In this document: positions 21,401 to 31,051 of the stretch, one piece after another
Layout: each line of letters starts with the position of its first letter
Numbering within the stretch: the first letter of the stretch is position 1
Assembly: GCF_035046485.1 (NCBI RefSeq)
Contig: NC_085138.1
Coordinates: 426,919,265 to 426,983,264, forward strand
Direction: 5' to 3'
Origin: Aedes albopictus
Taxonomy: Eukaryota > Arthropoda > Insecta > Diptera > Culicidae
Length of the DNA stretch: 64,000 nt
Program-made: the position numbers and the translations under genes
Notes under the pieces: model-generated
What the model saw: only the letters and a program-made list of their open reading frames with translations
What the model was told of the DNA's origin: nothing
The model's database searches: none

Positions 21401-22685
21401 TAATTTATTCGGAATTATTGTGGAAGGCAAAAGTAATTCAATGATTAATACAAAAACATTCTTTTACAAACTAAGTAATTGCTTGAATCAAAATAAAGCG
21501 CCGATAACAGCGTCCAAAAATATTCATTTGATTTCGTTCAGAAAGATTAAACAATTTGAAGTACTTGAGATGATTCAATTTTTAGCTTTGAAAAATCAAA
21601 TTACGTTAAGCCTTTATAACGCGGATTCGGAACGCACAGAAGTACGTAATGAAGATATCGAAACAATTCTTCGAGAGTTCCATGATGCTCCTTTAGGCGG
21701 ACATGTTGGAGCAAGGCGAATGCGGAAACGCATTGGTCTCATTTTTAATTGGAAAAACATGAGAAGAGACATCGAGAATTACGTAAAACAATGTGATTCA
21801 TGCCAGAAAAATAAAATTTGTAAATCCAACAGAATTCCGTTAAAAGTAACTACAACGTCATCCGAGCCATTTGAAAAATTATATATGGACATTGTTGTTC
21901 TCCCAGAATCCGAATGGGGCAACAAATATGCGCTGGTCATGCAGGACGACCTTACGAGATTTTTGGTAGTAGCTCCAATGGACAATCAAGAAGCGGAGAC
22001 TGTATCCAAAACTTTTGTCGAAAAATTCATTTTTAAATTCGGTACTCCGTTGGAACTTGTGACAGACCAAGGAGCAAATTTCATGAGCAAATTTTTTAAA
22101 CACGCATGCAAAATTTTGAAAATCAAAAAAATCAATACAAGTGCTTATCACCCACAAGCAAATTTAGTAGAACGATCAAACAGAGAATTAAAAACATATC
22201 TGCGACAATTTGTCGGAGGAAACCCGCAACAATGGGACCAATATCTTGATTACTTTACTTTTGAATACAATACTACAAATAACAGCTCATCCAACTACAG
22301 TCCGTTCGAACTTTTATATGGAAGAAAGGCAAGGATTCCTACCTCCATATACACTCCAACAGATTCAGATCTAACATATAATGACTATTTTTGCGAAATG
22401 AAACAAATTCTTAAAAATTTGCATGAAAACGCCAAAAGAAATTTGATTATTTCCAAAGAGAAACGTAAAATTATTTATGACAAGAAAACCGAAGAATGGC
22501 AACCTATGTGGGGCGAATTGGTTTTAGTACAAGCAATCCCAACAGGAACAGGTCAAAAACTTCAAAGTAAATGGAGAGGCCCATACGCAGTAGTTGACCT
22601 ACCCAGCGAACAAACTACAATTATTAAAAATGGAAATAAATTGGAAAAAGTCCATAACAATAGATTAAAAAAATATAACGATTGA
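18450..22685 (+). CDS. pol: Pol polyprotein: protease, reverse transcriptase, RNase H, integrase
   Basis: 1,411 residues from the first ATG; the frame is open from 18348, so about 34 more residues are added if entered by -1 frameshift. Protease MIDTGSQLNIL at 57-67 with GIIGAEFL at 129-136. Reverse transcriptase about 340-555: FSTIDLKSGFYQ (Asp440), MPMGLRNSPSTFQ, and YLDD at 502-505. RNase H about 645-765: LTTDASEYAIGAVLS (Asp651), YTDHRPL (Asp716), VVADFLSRL (Asp759). A linker of about 300 residues follows. Integrase has zinc residues H1078, H1085, C1115, C1118 and acidic residues Asp1147, Asp1206, Glu1241. Around Glu1241 it reads HPQANLVER, one residue shorter than the usual HPQxNGxxER. 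A WRGPYAVVDL GPY-like motif (1375-1384) is near the end. No stops. Confidence 0.95.
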   Translation: MMPMNINKSYNIPQKQMVQFDKCIPAQEKVFIHWTGNNQFMLNIPTVERPYTKINYMIDTGSQLNILRWDAAPRIGATDIDYSESEKFLISGFNESQTRTLGSTEVSLIIGKSKYKIKFYLVHHLNVHGIIGAEFLKQHTLYISQNFDYIALRKPDSVEYNIKNITTTKYVMVSDKSCQTDLQDNSNCIQYNNDKSCQVNFDIDEVINDEIVTQPPKKDYSCNMCHYEKYYEDEECINQHFDEEYDNNGCWNKNVQAGNQYTPEDLDSNQDLSLIDNLNYEQIQGKNRIEKLLDTIDLKHLKSANYDAMENIMARYCDVFYLKGDHLTVTDAVVHEIETTTNVPINKRQYRFPESTKKQINKEIEEMRRQGIIRPSKSPWNAPVLCIPKKDLDEEGNKKHRIVVDFRALNLITKPFVYPIPQINEILDSLGDSKYFSTIDLKSGFYQVPIDPRDAAKTAFSTPKGHFEFTRMPMGLRNSPSTFQRLMNTVLFEIENVKAIVYLDDIIVFGRTIQEHNENLIKVLKALRKHNLKIEPTKCQILKTELKFLGHTVDKNGIRPLDGNIKAIREMAIPKTVKGVRSFLGTVNFYGKFIPGIADKRKPLNDLLKKNVKFNWTPECQKAFEELKNFLTSDSLLVRPNYKDTFVLTTDASEYAIGAVLSNEKSIDRPIAYASRGLIGAERKYHAIEKELLAIVWAVNYFRHYIYNQRFIVYTDHRPLISIWHLKETSSVLTRLRLKLQGLECEIRYKQGKDNVVADFLSRLNPDNESEEQSHPADEIKTTRSKLIAVVTRQQKKLAEQENVSNPKHRDRDLPNKQLMEKDTVPCRSNGGAIADRDPESEGTKTKTQKMTYMNDSVNNNCTGSDLRGINKVSNSPPASTSAISDEAEVEESIMADVFDLCNNTHTNDTFAASAYDEFLEMSKNNPNDVNRLKISRNLKNADADCNIVILNSRSAFNEISKIIDLPHGLKDFCEDGVVSIPDSNLFGIIVEGKSNSMINTKTFFYKLSNCLNQNKAPITASKNIHLISFRKIKQFEVLEMIQFLALKNQITLSLYNADSERTEVRNEDIETILREFHDAPLGGHVGARRMRKRIGLIFNWKNMRRDIENYVKQCDSCQKNKICKSNRIPLKVTTTSSEPFEKLYMDIVVLPESEWGNKYALVMQDDLTRFLVVAPMDNQEAETVSKTFVEKFIFKFGTPLELVTDQGANFMSKFFKHACKILKIKKINTSAYHPQANLVERSNRELKTYLRQFVGGNPQQWDQYLDYFTFEYNTTNNSSSNYSPFELLYGRKARIPTSIYTPTDSDLTYNDYFCEMKQILKNLHENAKRNLIISKEKRKIIYDKKTEEWQPMWGELVLVQAIPTGTGQKLQSKWRGPYAVVDLPSEQTTIIKNGNKLEKVHNNRLKKYND

Positions 22686-22779
22686 TCAGCTCTTACGCAT
22701 CAGAAAAAAATGTATAAAATTCTGTAAATATAATATTTTCCATACTTTAGTTACTACATGTTTTGTTTGAACACAAAAC

Positions 22780-22839
<60 letters not shown>

Positions 22840-23616
22840 AATATATATATATATATATACAAGTGTAACGGTTAGCATAAGTCAAGCGCAGGTGTCGATT
22901 AAAATAAACTATAAATACATTCAGTAGACAAGGAATACAAATGAAATCTACAACAAAGTGACTGATTATCAAAGAATATATGAGGAATATGTTGAATGAT
23001 TGAAAACATGAAACAAATCAATAATGACATATTGAGAAGATGGAAATACATCATAAAGGATTAAAAAAAAAATGCGAGGAATAAAATAAATGATTTTTGG
23101 GGATATTTTATACAGCTAAATTAGAACAAAAATGCGTCCATCATTTCGGCGTTGATTTAATGCAAAAACGACTTGAATGTACCGAAGAGCTGAAAGAAAG
23201 GGTAAATTGGGATGGGGAATCATAATAGGAAAAGATAAATCGAAAATTACTAGGGATACAAAAATATATCAATAATGAAGAAATTATGCACTGTTTATCA
23301 GGGTCGTGTAATTTCGAAAGGAAAACATGACGTGCGAAAGCCGTAGCAAATCGTTTCCCATACGAACGGACTGCTGTGATGCTTCATCTCTCACCCAACA
23401 ACACACTCGTTCTCTGCTGCTACAGAAACAAGTGTGTATGAAACATGGAATGATACAGAGGATATAGGATAACAAATTCGACCACTTAAATCAAATTAAT
23501 CGGCGCCTACCGAGTGCCACGATGAGCGGAAAGATTTTTTTTTATGAAACAGTTGAAGTGACTCATTCAATGGCCATATAATCACCCTTATAAATATAGC
23601 TCAAAACATATTATTA
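22686..23616 (+). other. pol-env gap: A-tract, decayed sequence and a foreign repeat
   Basis: Contains a poly(A) run of about 55 (about 22783-22838) followed by an AT microsatellite. A short coding-like stretch lies at about 23117-23223 (AKLEQKCVHHFGVDLMQKR in one frame). From 23290 comes a repeat shared with 58080-58580. No long frame. The N-terminal half of an env gene would be expected here and is missing. Confidence 0.65.
23290..23580 (-). repeat. Nested repeat, inverse of 58080-58580
   Basis: Shares CGAAAGGAAAACATGACG, CAAATCGTTTCCCAT, GCTTCATCTCTCACCCAACA, GGATAACAAATTCGACCACT and GAAGTGACTCATTCAA in the same order as the reverse of 58080-58580, with an internal deletion of about 100 bp. 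Family unknown; probably a small transposable element. Confidence 0.8.
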
Positions 23617-24651
23617 ATGAACAGAGAGCACGAGATGGAAGTAGGGTACCTACTAAGCTCAAAAGAGTTTTTGGAGTGCAAACACTTGGGTAATACAAGG
23701 ATTTGCGATATCAAAAAGGTACAAGAAAATCTTAGAGAAAGTGATTCTTGTCTTACAGAATTATTGTACAGAAATTCATCGTCAAACTGCGAGACGAAAG
23801 TTTTAAAATTAAATCATGAAATATGGTTAACAACTCTAAAACCAAACATATGGATGTACGTGGCCCCGACTTTAACTAAACTGAATATTTTACATGGGCG
23901 AAATTCGACAATAGTTGAAATATTAGGAACGGGAAAAATTCATATCGAACCAAACATGAAAATCTCAACTAAACACGTAACAATTTACTACTTCAATACA
24001 GAAGTCACAAATAACGATATACTTGTATATCAGCCGGAACTTAATTTAACCAGTTATAATAAAAATCACCCGGAATACGATAAAATTCCGAACTTAAACG
24101 AAACTAATCAAGTGTATTCTTTTATGAATAAAAAACGTTTATTTGATATAGGCATTGATGTTAAGGAATTGAAAGATCAAAGAACAGTTCTACAAAATAT
24201 GATTTATGCTCCTTTAGAAAACCCTTGGTTTACCACAACAACTATAGCAATTATAGGAGGAATAATTGGAATATTTTTCTGCTGTTTTAGAGGAGAAATT
24301 TCGTGCTGTGCGCGAAAACTTGAATTCAGTCCTCAGAAACAAATTAAAGTGGTAGAAAAACAGAAGAAATGCGACAAACAAAATAAAGAGAATCGAAAAC
24401 CCAAACAAAAGAAAACAAAAACAGAAAAATTTCATCCCAACATAACGGAACAGGAATCATTTTGCACAAACAGTCCCAAAACTGCAGATAAAGAGGAGAA
24501 TATAACAAAGGAAATTATTAATAAGGAAAAGGAGAATACTAACACAAAGAAAGGCAACGAACCTCATACAGAAATAACAATTGAACATGAAAAAATCAAA
24601 GAAGAAAAGACTAAAACGAAAACTAAGCGACAGGGAGGTGCGTTTTACTGA
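23617..24651 (+). CDS. env: Env-like membrane protein, short (C-terminal type)
   Basis: 344 residues from this ATG; a stop 60 bp upstream limits any extension. Four Cys at 21, 30, 45 and 58 and four N-glycosylation sites (NSS53, NST96, NLT143, NET161) are followed by a transmembrane segment at about 207-224 (TTTIAIIGGIIGIFFCC). A Lys-rich tail of about 110 residues ends the protein. This matches the C-terminal part of errantivirus Env in position and layout. No signal peptide, no furin-type site and no fusion-peptide region is visible, so entry function is unlikely unless an upstream exon is spliced on. The unusually long basic tail is odd. Family call is by context and layout, not by a diagnostic motif. 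Confidence 0.65.
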   Translation: MNREHEMEVGYLLSSKEFLECKHLGNTRICDIKKVQENLRESDSCLTELLYRNSSSNCETKVLKLNHEIWLTTLKPNIWMYVAPTLTKLNILHGRNSTIVEILGTGKIHIEPNMKISTKHVTIYYFNTEVTNNDILVYQPELNLTSYNKNHPEYDKIPNLNETNQVYSFMNKKRLFDIGIDVKELKDQRTVLQNMIYAPLENPWFTTTTIAIIGGIIGIFFCCFRGEISCCARKLEFSPQKQIKVVEKQKKCDKQNKENRKPKQKKTKTEKFHPNITEQESFCTNSPKTADKEENITKEIINKEKENTNTKKGNEPHTEITIEHEKIKEEKTKTKTKRQGGAFY

Positions 24652-25845
24652 ATCAATTTCCACGACCTTAGGCATGACCAACGTACGAAGAATTGACGTC
24701 ACAATGCACAACAATTTTGAATGGACATCCATCAAAACCTTAGCATAAGACGAATAGGTATCCTACGACGGTTAAGAAAAGGTAAATGTGTAAATTAAAC
24801 GAAAGAAAAGGACTTGTGACAAAAACGCGAATTAACAAAACGGCAAATTAACAAAGAGAAACAATATGGAGTATAAGGGAAATATATACAAACGAGACAG
24901 TTAAAAGAGTAATGGCGAAAAGTGTATGAAAATGCTTGAATTAAGGTACAAATATAATACAATCTTTTAATAATTATATATATTTTTTTTTCTTTTTATA
25001 TCATCTCGTTTTAGTTTTTTTTAGAATAACCATAATACATAGTATTTTATTACAGAAGTAGATCCCTCATCAACCAACCGTAGCAAAGCCTTCAAAAGGG
25101 GGGAAAGGAGGAGTGATTTTGTAGCAAAATCTCAACCGCAAGCCTTACCCACGGAACCGGAAGGCGCAGACAGGAGATGCGTAAAGGAAAAGCAATAATG
25201 ACACTTTTTATTCCGCACAGGTAAACAACAGTAACAGAAAACAATGAATTTCTTCAATTTAAGCCAGCCCCAACTTTTATTCAAAAATCTGAAGTTTGCA
25301 ATTGAATTATTCGGTAATTGCATCTCAGTAAAATTCCAGAGGATCTACCTCACAATATTATAAATGCAATAAAAAAATCTATTACAAGAGTCATCATCAA
25401 ATGGGTTAATTTTGTGGTCCTATGAGAAATTGAAAAAAAAAAAAAATGTAATTAAATGAGTATACTGAGCAAGAAACAAAAAAAAAACAACGATGTTATT
25501 AACGATCTTTTTCGATGGAATTTAATGTCATGTTTGAATAAATTATTTTGACAAAAATCTAAACATAACTTCCTCGAGAGATGACGCGGGAGGACAAGAC
25601 GAGAAGGCAACATCCGGCGAGAGCAACCAGAGGAGCAGTTTCAACGGTACCTCTATGAAAACGTACCACAGTCAAATTGGTACGAAGACGAGAAATAACA
25701 GATCGAATGGAAAGTTGAAGGTCAAAGGTGCTGGTATGGCAGAGGAGAGGATTCAGCGAACATAATTTTTTACCGGAGACGATTCAAGGTCAACTCGGGT
25801 GGCACATCGAGACAAATATTATTGTACATCTGCGAATCTGCTAAT

Positions 25846-25986
25846 ATGAACCAACACAATGCAGAGCATCGGGAAAAACTACAACAACAACGACAACAAC
25901 AACAAAAACAACAACAACAATTCATACAGACATATGATGAGAGAAGGACGTCTTCAAAGTTTCCCAAATTAACCGACATAATGTAA
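25846..25986 (+). CDS. Small Gln-rich open frame
   Basis: 46 residues from ATG with a CAA-repeat core (residues about 13-25), ending SSKFPKLTDIM. The same frame is open back to 25699, so it is more likely the end of the decayed frame above than a separate gene. Confidence 0.3.
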   Translation: MNQHNAEHREKLQQQRQQQQKQQQQFIQTYDERRTSSKFPKLTDIM

Positions 25987-26847
25987 TGTTCACCAACCGC
26001 ATTACATTCACCATTGAGAAAGCACTTACCCCGTGCTTCTTACAACAACAATTAACAGTAATCATAACCCGGAATGCAACATTTCGACATCATCAAAAGG
26101 TTTGGAATTTAAGCCATCTAATTACAAACTCTTTAAAGAATGTGCAACAGTTCCACAATTTGCACCAGGTCAAAGACAACAATATTCGCATCACTATTGA
26201 GATCCAATACCAACAAAATTCAGAAGGAGGGCGATAATTAATCAACCACAACACCGTAAACGACAATGATAAACAATCCAGTTCGGAAGGCACTTTTTCG
26301 AGAAACAACAGAAAGCAACAGTAAAACTAGTTCTTCTGTCTGCAAACGACAGCGCGGAAATTACCAGCAGGGAAATACGATTCAACCGAGGAAATATCCG
26401 GATACCAAAACTTCATGGTCACGTCACCATAGGAGACGACATCAACAGAATCAACTACATCATCTTCAAGACAAACCAGTACAACAGAGAAGCAACGATA
26501 CCATTCATCTGAGACCTGAAACTAACCAATTGATCTGGGCATTTAACAAGAAGAGGCAAATATCAATGGCAGACGAACAACCCCTACGACGAATCAAGAG
26601 GAGCAGCAGCGAGTACCAATGAAGTCAATCTCTTGAGGAAGAATGTAAGAGAGTTAATACAAAATTTAATGTTAATTTGGGAGATTTAGATCAGCTAACT
26701 GTATTGGAAAACATTTAGAGACACTTTACAGGAAAAATGGAGAATAGTATAGCAGTTTCAGTTTATATATTAACAATCATCGTTAGCATCATCATTTAAA
26801 TGCTGAGTTTTTTTTTTCGGGGGATACATTTTACCCACATACTTACA

Positions 26848-26875
26848 TTTGAACGTGATTTTATACACGTTCAAA
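26848..26875. repeat. 10-bp hairpin before the 3' LTR
   Basis: TTTGAACGTG and CACGTTCAAA pair perfectly around ATTTTATA, 20 nt upstream of the LTR. Possible role unknown. Confidence 0.7.
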
Positions 26876-26881
26876 CTCCGC

Positions 26882-26895
26882 TAAGTGGGAGGGCA
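26882..26895 (+). other. Polypurine tract, TAAGTGGGAGGGCA
   Basis: Purine-rich stretch directly before the 3' LTR, the expected primer for plus-strand DNA synthesis. It is interrupted by a T and by CA at its end. Confidence 0.55.
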
Positions 26896-28417
26896 TGCAA
26901 AGACCTAAATATTCCCACGCCTTCCGATATTCAAAGTCAATTCAACTGAAACAAAAATGCATTTTCACCCCACATTCCCAACAGCTGCCCGGGGGATTTT
27001 AGATTCAATTTTCATCGTAGGGTCTACCTACCTCACGCGCGGCATATTGGAAGCAACGAAAATCGCACCATTCGTTACTGACCTAGTTTTTATAACCCAT
27101 CATCGTCCGGTGGTGGCCGGGTGCGATCGTGTTGCATCGCGTTAGGTCCGGTCGGTGTGATGCAATTTCAATTACGCTTGGGACAACGATGGGTGATAAA
27201 CCCGAAAGAATGATATAGAACCGCGACATCATATTGATCGCGCTGGAACAAAGATTGTTTATTTTTATTTCGAAATCAAGGCGCCGAATTGGCCGGGTAA
27301 GGTTCTGAACTCAGGTGAACCTTAGCTGGAATGTTCTGAAATTGAGACACCGTATTGGCGGCATACGGCGCCGGACTTGTTTTGCACTCGATTTGTTTTG
27401 ACTTCGAGTAAACTGAAAGAAAAGAATGTGGGGGTATAATTTCAACCAACATCCGCGGCCGGGGGCCGGCTAGGGTTCACTGTGCCCAAGTAAGGTACAC
27501 TTCAATAACAAAGCGGGTGCTTTGTTTTGGAGAATTTGGTGCCAAATTCCAAAGACGATGAGGATGATGATGATGACGATGATGACGATGAGGACGATGG
27601 TGAAGATGACGATATGACACGCCCAAGCATTGAAGATGCCCAAGTGAGGCGGGGCTAGACGATGTAGGCCTTCGGGTAAAGATTCTTAGTAGGGGTTTTG
27701 CGAACACGCCCAAGTCAGGCGTGGTTAGGAAATTAGGTTTTTTTTTATCAGAACTAGGATTTTTGGTAGGGCTTGGGATACGCCCAAGACACGGCTAGGC
27801 TTGGGATACGCCCAAGAGAAAAGAGATTTTTCAAGAAGAGAAAGATGTAAAACACGATGTGGACAAGTAGGAAAGGTAGAAGGTTTTGGGACGTTTTAGT
27901 ATTTTTTTTAGGTTTTTTGGACACGCCCAAGATGGGGTGGGCAACGTTAGGAATTTTCGTGACTTCTTCGGGTATTGCTAGGAAATTCAGGCTATAAATA
28001 CGGAGGCTTTGGCTTCAGTCGGGGGGAGTTGTTGAAGAACAGAGTAATCGAGGAAAGTTCGACGTTAGAGTCGTTGAAGAACGCAGTTGTTGAGTTCAAA
28101 GATAGTCAGTGAGACAGTGGGTCAGTTTCAACGCTAGAGTGTTCAATCTTGGTTCAGAAAAGACAGTAGTTGTAAAAGTTCAGTTTTTCAACGTAAGAGT
28201 AAAAGTCCAGTTCGGTTCAGTTTTTTTCAACTTCGGTGAAGAAATACAGAAAGGTGATATAAGAAAAAAAATTGAATCATTGTAATATAAGTTAAGTGAT
28301 GGTTTGTGGTATTTCAATATAGATTATTAAAAAGATATCGTCGGACTGTTATGAATTAAAAGATATCACATTCCGTGTAGTGTTTAGTTGAGCCCCTGGA
28401 CGGTACAGGGCGCTTCA
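26896..28417 (+). repeat. 3' LTR (1,522 bp)
   Basis: Same sequence as the 5' LTR as read, offset 12,195. Followed by AAAT (28418-28421), the target duplication. TATA box copy at 27993-28000. Confidence 0.95.
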
Positions 28418-29943
28418 AAATTTCGCATATATATTCGATTCCCAGTGCTATAGGAGCTGGTTGTTGATATTCTGCATCTTTTGCATCCACCTGATGAGCC
28501 GTTTGCAAAGGTTAGTTGGAATATCTGTAATTATTGGCTATTTTACGCCTTATATAACGGGAATTAACGCATATGACGAAAACGATTTCTATCCTAATGC
28601 TAAAGGCATCTAAGTCCATTACAGCGCAGTGCGCATAACATAAATCAACCGTATTAACTCATCAATGCCACTAACATAAACAGACTAATGGTTTGTCGTA
28701 ATGCGTAAGTACATATCTCAAAAACGAATTTGTCATCATCTGTATTGTCGATAAATGGATCGTGAATTCTCATTCCACTTAACTACTAAAGCGATTGCTT
28801 TATCATTTTGTCATCCAATAAAATGCTGTTTTTTTTCTCGAAGCTTCGCACATCAACATTATCAAATGGCTCCAGGGATATCGTCATCGTCCTTGAAGGT
28901 GTCCGACATTCGCACCAAGTTGTTTCCTGCCCGCTTGTCTGACATGCCATTTAGCGTTTTCGTCTTTTGTCGAATGTACCGGAGAAAAATTCATTCGGGA
29001 GACGACCATTCACAGGTTCTTGAGAAATAGGAAAGGAAAAAAATGAATAAGAGATCAATATCGGTCGGTTGGTCCGTGCCCGTCCGTGGCATCCGACGAC
29101 GCCGGGACTGGACATCCAGCCGAGATTTCTCCTAACCTTATATTCAAATAAGATTCCAATTCGGTTATATTCGTGTGACTTTTTTTTTCCTTTTTTCGAT
29201 TGCTTTGAGTGAAGTGGAATCCGATCCATTGACGTGGACCGTTTCAGCTGGGCTGCGAGCTGCAATGTGATTTTCCACCGAAGAACTTGATAACGGTCGA
29301 TTTGGGAGGGATTGTAGCAAATCGAATTATTGTCACCGCTGGCTAGCTGGCTGGCTGGTCTTGGCTTTCGGTGGATTGGAAAATATAGATTTTGGAGTTT
29401 TCTGACGCCAACGTGGTCCAATTGCTCGGTGAACCGTGTGGCATCGTGTCGATCTAGATTTAGCTGTGGGGAAGAGTGCAAATACATATGTATTTCTGTT
29501 ACTTCGGATACTTAGAAAAATATAAAGGTACGATGTCCAGTATGCGCATCGTAAAAGTTAACCTTACAGATTAAGTAGGGAACCTTGGTGTTCGTAAAAC
29601 AATTTCTCTTTGAAGGCGTTCCTCAAGAAATACTAGCATTTTTGGACATGACTCACATAATTTTAAAAGAATTTTTTTTCTTGAAATCGATTTCAATTTT
29701 CCATAGATTTACAAACTTTTGCTATTTTTTTTTATCGGACGAAAGTGGTTTGAAAGTCAAAGCAAACTTATTCAGCAAGAAGATGTTCGTGTATTTATTT
29801 ATTCTATTTTTCGTGCTCTCAAATCTATATTGAAATATCTAGCATCAACCATCTCAGGTTCTAAAAGTTAACTTAAATTCACAATGATCCCGTACATTCT
29901 TTACATTCTAGAACTCATGAATCATAGGTATCACTTAATCTCC
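28418..29943. other. Unique DNA without recognised gene
   Basis: Mixed composition, with short tandem GGCTGGCTAGCT-like words near 29341. No domain or splice pattern was recognised in the short open frames. Confidence 0.55.
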
Positions 29944-30162
29944 TCAAATTGAACTCACAAACAAAAATTTGAACCGCATCGCCTTTGTTATCGTTCCAGC
30001 GCCCATTTCCATTGTGTGTAACGTTGATTGGCGATTTCCACGCAATTTTCTGTTCCCCCATCGTTGTCCGGATTATTCTCCGACCAAATGGTATAGTTTA
30101 CATGCCGCCCCGTGGTAAGCCATACGAATTACGAAGGAACCCTCCTTGGAAATATCACTCGC
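29944..30162 (-). pseudogene. C-type lectin pseudogene, 3' exon fragment
   Basis: Read on the minus strand it aligns along its whole length with exon 2 of the lectin at 38744-39103, from the ASDISKEG region to the terminal CES/CEF. It keeps WSENNPDNDGGTENCVEIA but has a 6-base insertion after the FV codons, an in-frame stop near the NYT position and frameshifts near the WND and C-terminal regions. The 5' part is missing: a LINE starts directly at 30163. It is a decayed paralog in inverted orientation. Confidence 0.88.
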
Positions 30163-30244
30163 AGTTTTGCTCAGGCATCGGTTCGGTTCGGTCGTTTTGA
30201 ACTTCGCTCTTCATTGTTTGGATAACCACATTGTTTTGCCGCCC

Positions 30245-31051
30245 ATGGCAAAAACTTTAAAAGTGGATTTCACTAACTTTCTGGTTCGTCCTTCGTTTGA
30301 AGAAATTCAGTCCTTTCTTCACAACGTTGTCGGTTTACAACTACGTGATGTGAAAAGGCTACAAATGAGCCATGCTCAAAACTGCGCGTATGTAAAGTGC
30401 GTCAGCCAACAAGTTGCAGAAAACGTTGTTGATCGTTGTGGTGAACAGCATCAAATAGAAGTGAAAGGTGTCAAGTATACTGTGCGCCTTGCTTTAGACG
30501 ACGAAAGCATACAAGTGAAAATACACGATCTATCGGAGAGTATTTTGAACGACGAGCTTGCTGCCTATTTACGGCAGTACGGAGATGTACATTTTGTGAA
30601 GGAACTGGTTTGGGGACCATCGTTCCTCTACAAAGGAGTTTCAAGTGGCGTCCGAGTATCGAGGATGACACTGCGAAGCCACATCAAATCGTACGTGACA
30701 GTGCACGGCGAAGAAACTTTGGTTTCATACAAAAATCAAGTGAAATCATGTCGCCACTGTATGCAGAACATACATCCGAGAAAAACATGTTCTAATGCCA
30801 AGAAGGAAACCGCCAAAGAAAGCCCAGCTAAGCCATCATCCACATCGCCGATGACACAACTCAGCACACCATTGCAGAAATCATCGCACATTGCAACCTC
30901 TATTAGTCATCGAAACGGACTGCTAATGCTGATAACACCAACCAGGCCAACGGATCACAAACAAAATCACCACCAAGGAAAAAAAAACCGATCGCAAGCA
31001 GGCAATAAAAATCACCCCAACAAAGCAGTCCGAAGAACAATGCATGAGTGA
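30245..31051 (+). CDS. LINE ORF1 nucleic-acid-binding protein
   Basis: 268 residues from the ATG at 30245 (MAKTLKVDFTNFLVRPSFEE); an in-frame ATG 99 bp upstream is less likely. An RRM-like region is followed by a single zinc knuckle CRHCMQNIHPRKTC (CX2CX4HX4C) near residue 180. A Lys/Pro/Ser/Thr-rich tail follows. A frameshift near 30950-31020 alters the end: in another frame the sequence continues SEETDSDMETVQIININS to a stop at about 31119, which is probably the ancestral terminus. Confidence 0.7.
   Translation: MAKTLKVDFTNFLVRPSFEEIQSFLHNVVGLQLRDVKRLQMSHAQNCAYVKCVSQQVAENVVDRCGEQHQIEVKGVKYTVRLALDDESIQVKIHDLSESILNDELAAYLRQYGDVHFVKELVWGPSFLYKGVSSGVRVSRMTLRSHIKSYVTVHGEETLVSYKNQVKSCRHCMQNIHPRKTCSNAKKETAKESPAKPSSTSPMTQLSTPLQKSSHIATSISHRNGLLMLITPTRPTDHKQNHHQGKKNRSQAGNKNHPNKAVRRTMHE

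Larger units (their letters stand above)
24652..26895 (+). other. 3' internal region with decayed unassigned coding sequence
   Basis: 24652-25580 shows nothing clear. From 25585 one frame reads protein-like (EEQFQRYLYENVPQSNWYED), is broken by TAA at 25696, and continues to TAA at 25984, passing IEWKVEGQRCWYGRGEDSAN and a Gln run. Further protein-like pieces in shifted frames reach about 26640 (for example SREIRFNRGNIRIPKLHGHV). It looks like an extra gene that has decayed. Not recognised. Confidence 0.5.
14701..28417 (+). mobile_element. Complete errantivirus-like Ty3/gypsy retrotransposon, 13,717 bp
   Basis: Two 1,522-bp LTRs of form TG...CA enclose a PBS, a 1.2-kb leader, gag, pol (protease, RT, RNase H, integrase, GPY-like end), a short env-like frame and a 2.2-kb 3' region, then a purine-rich tract. 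AAAT flanks the whole. No difference between the LTRs was found on reading, so insertion is recent. At 13.7 kb it is long for this group; the excess is in the LTRs, the pol-env gap and the 3' region. Gag lacks a CCHC knuckle, as in errantiviruses. Confidence 0.95.

Noticed and set aside
22754..22972. Minus-strand frame with a run of Phe
   Set aside because: Translation of the poly(A) tract downstream of pol.
30146..30244. Upstream ATG extension of LINE ORF1
   Set aside because: The extra 33 codons cross the junction with the lectin pseudogene at 30163, so the ATG at 30245 is preferred.
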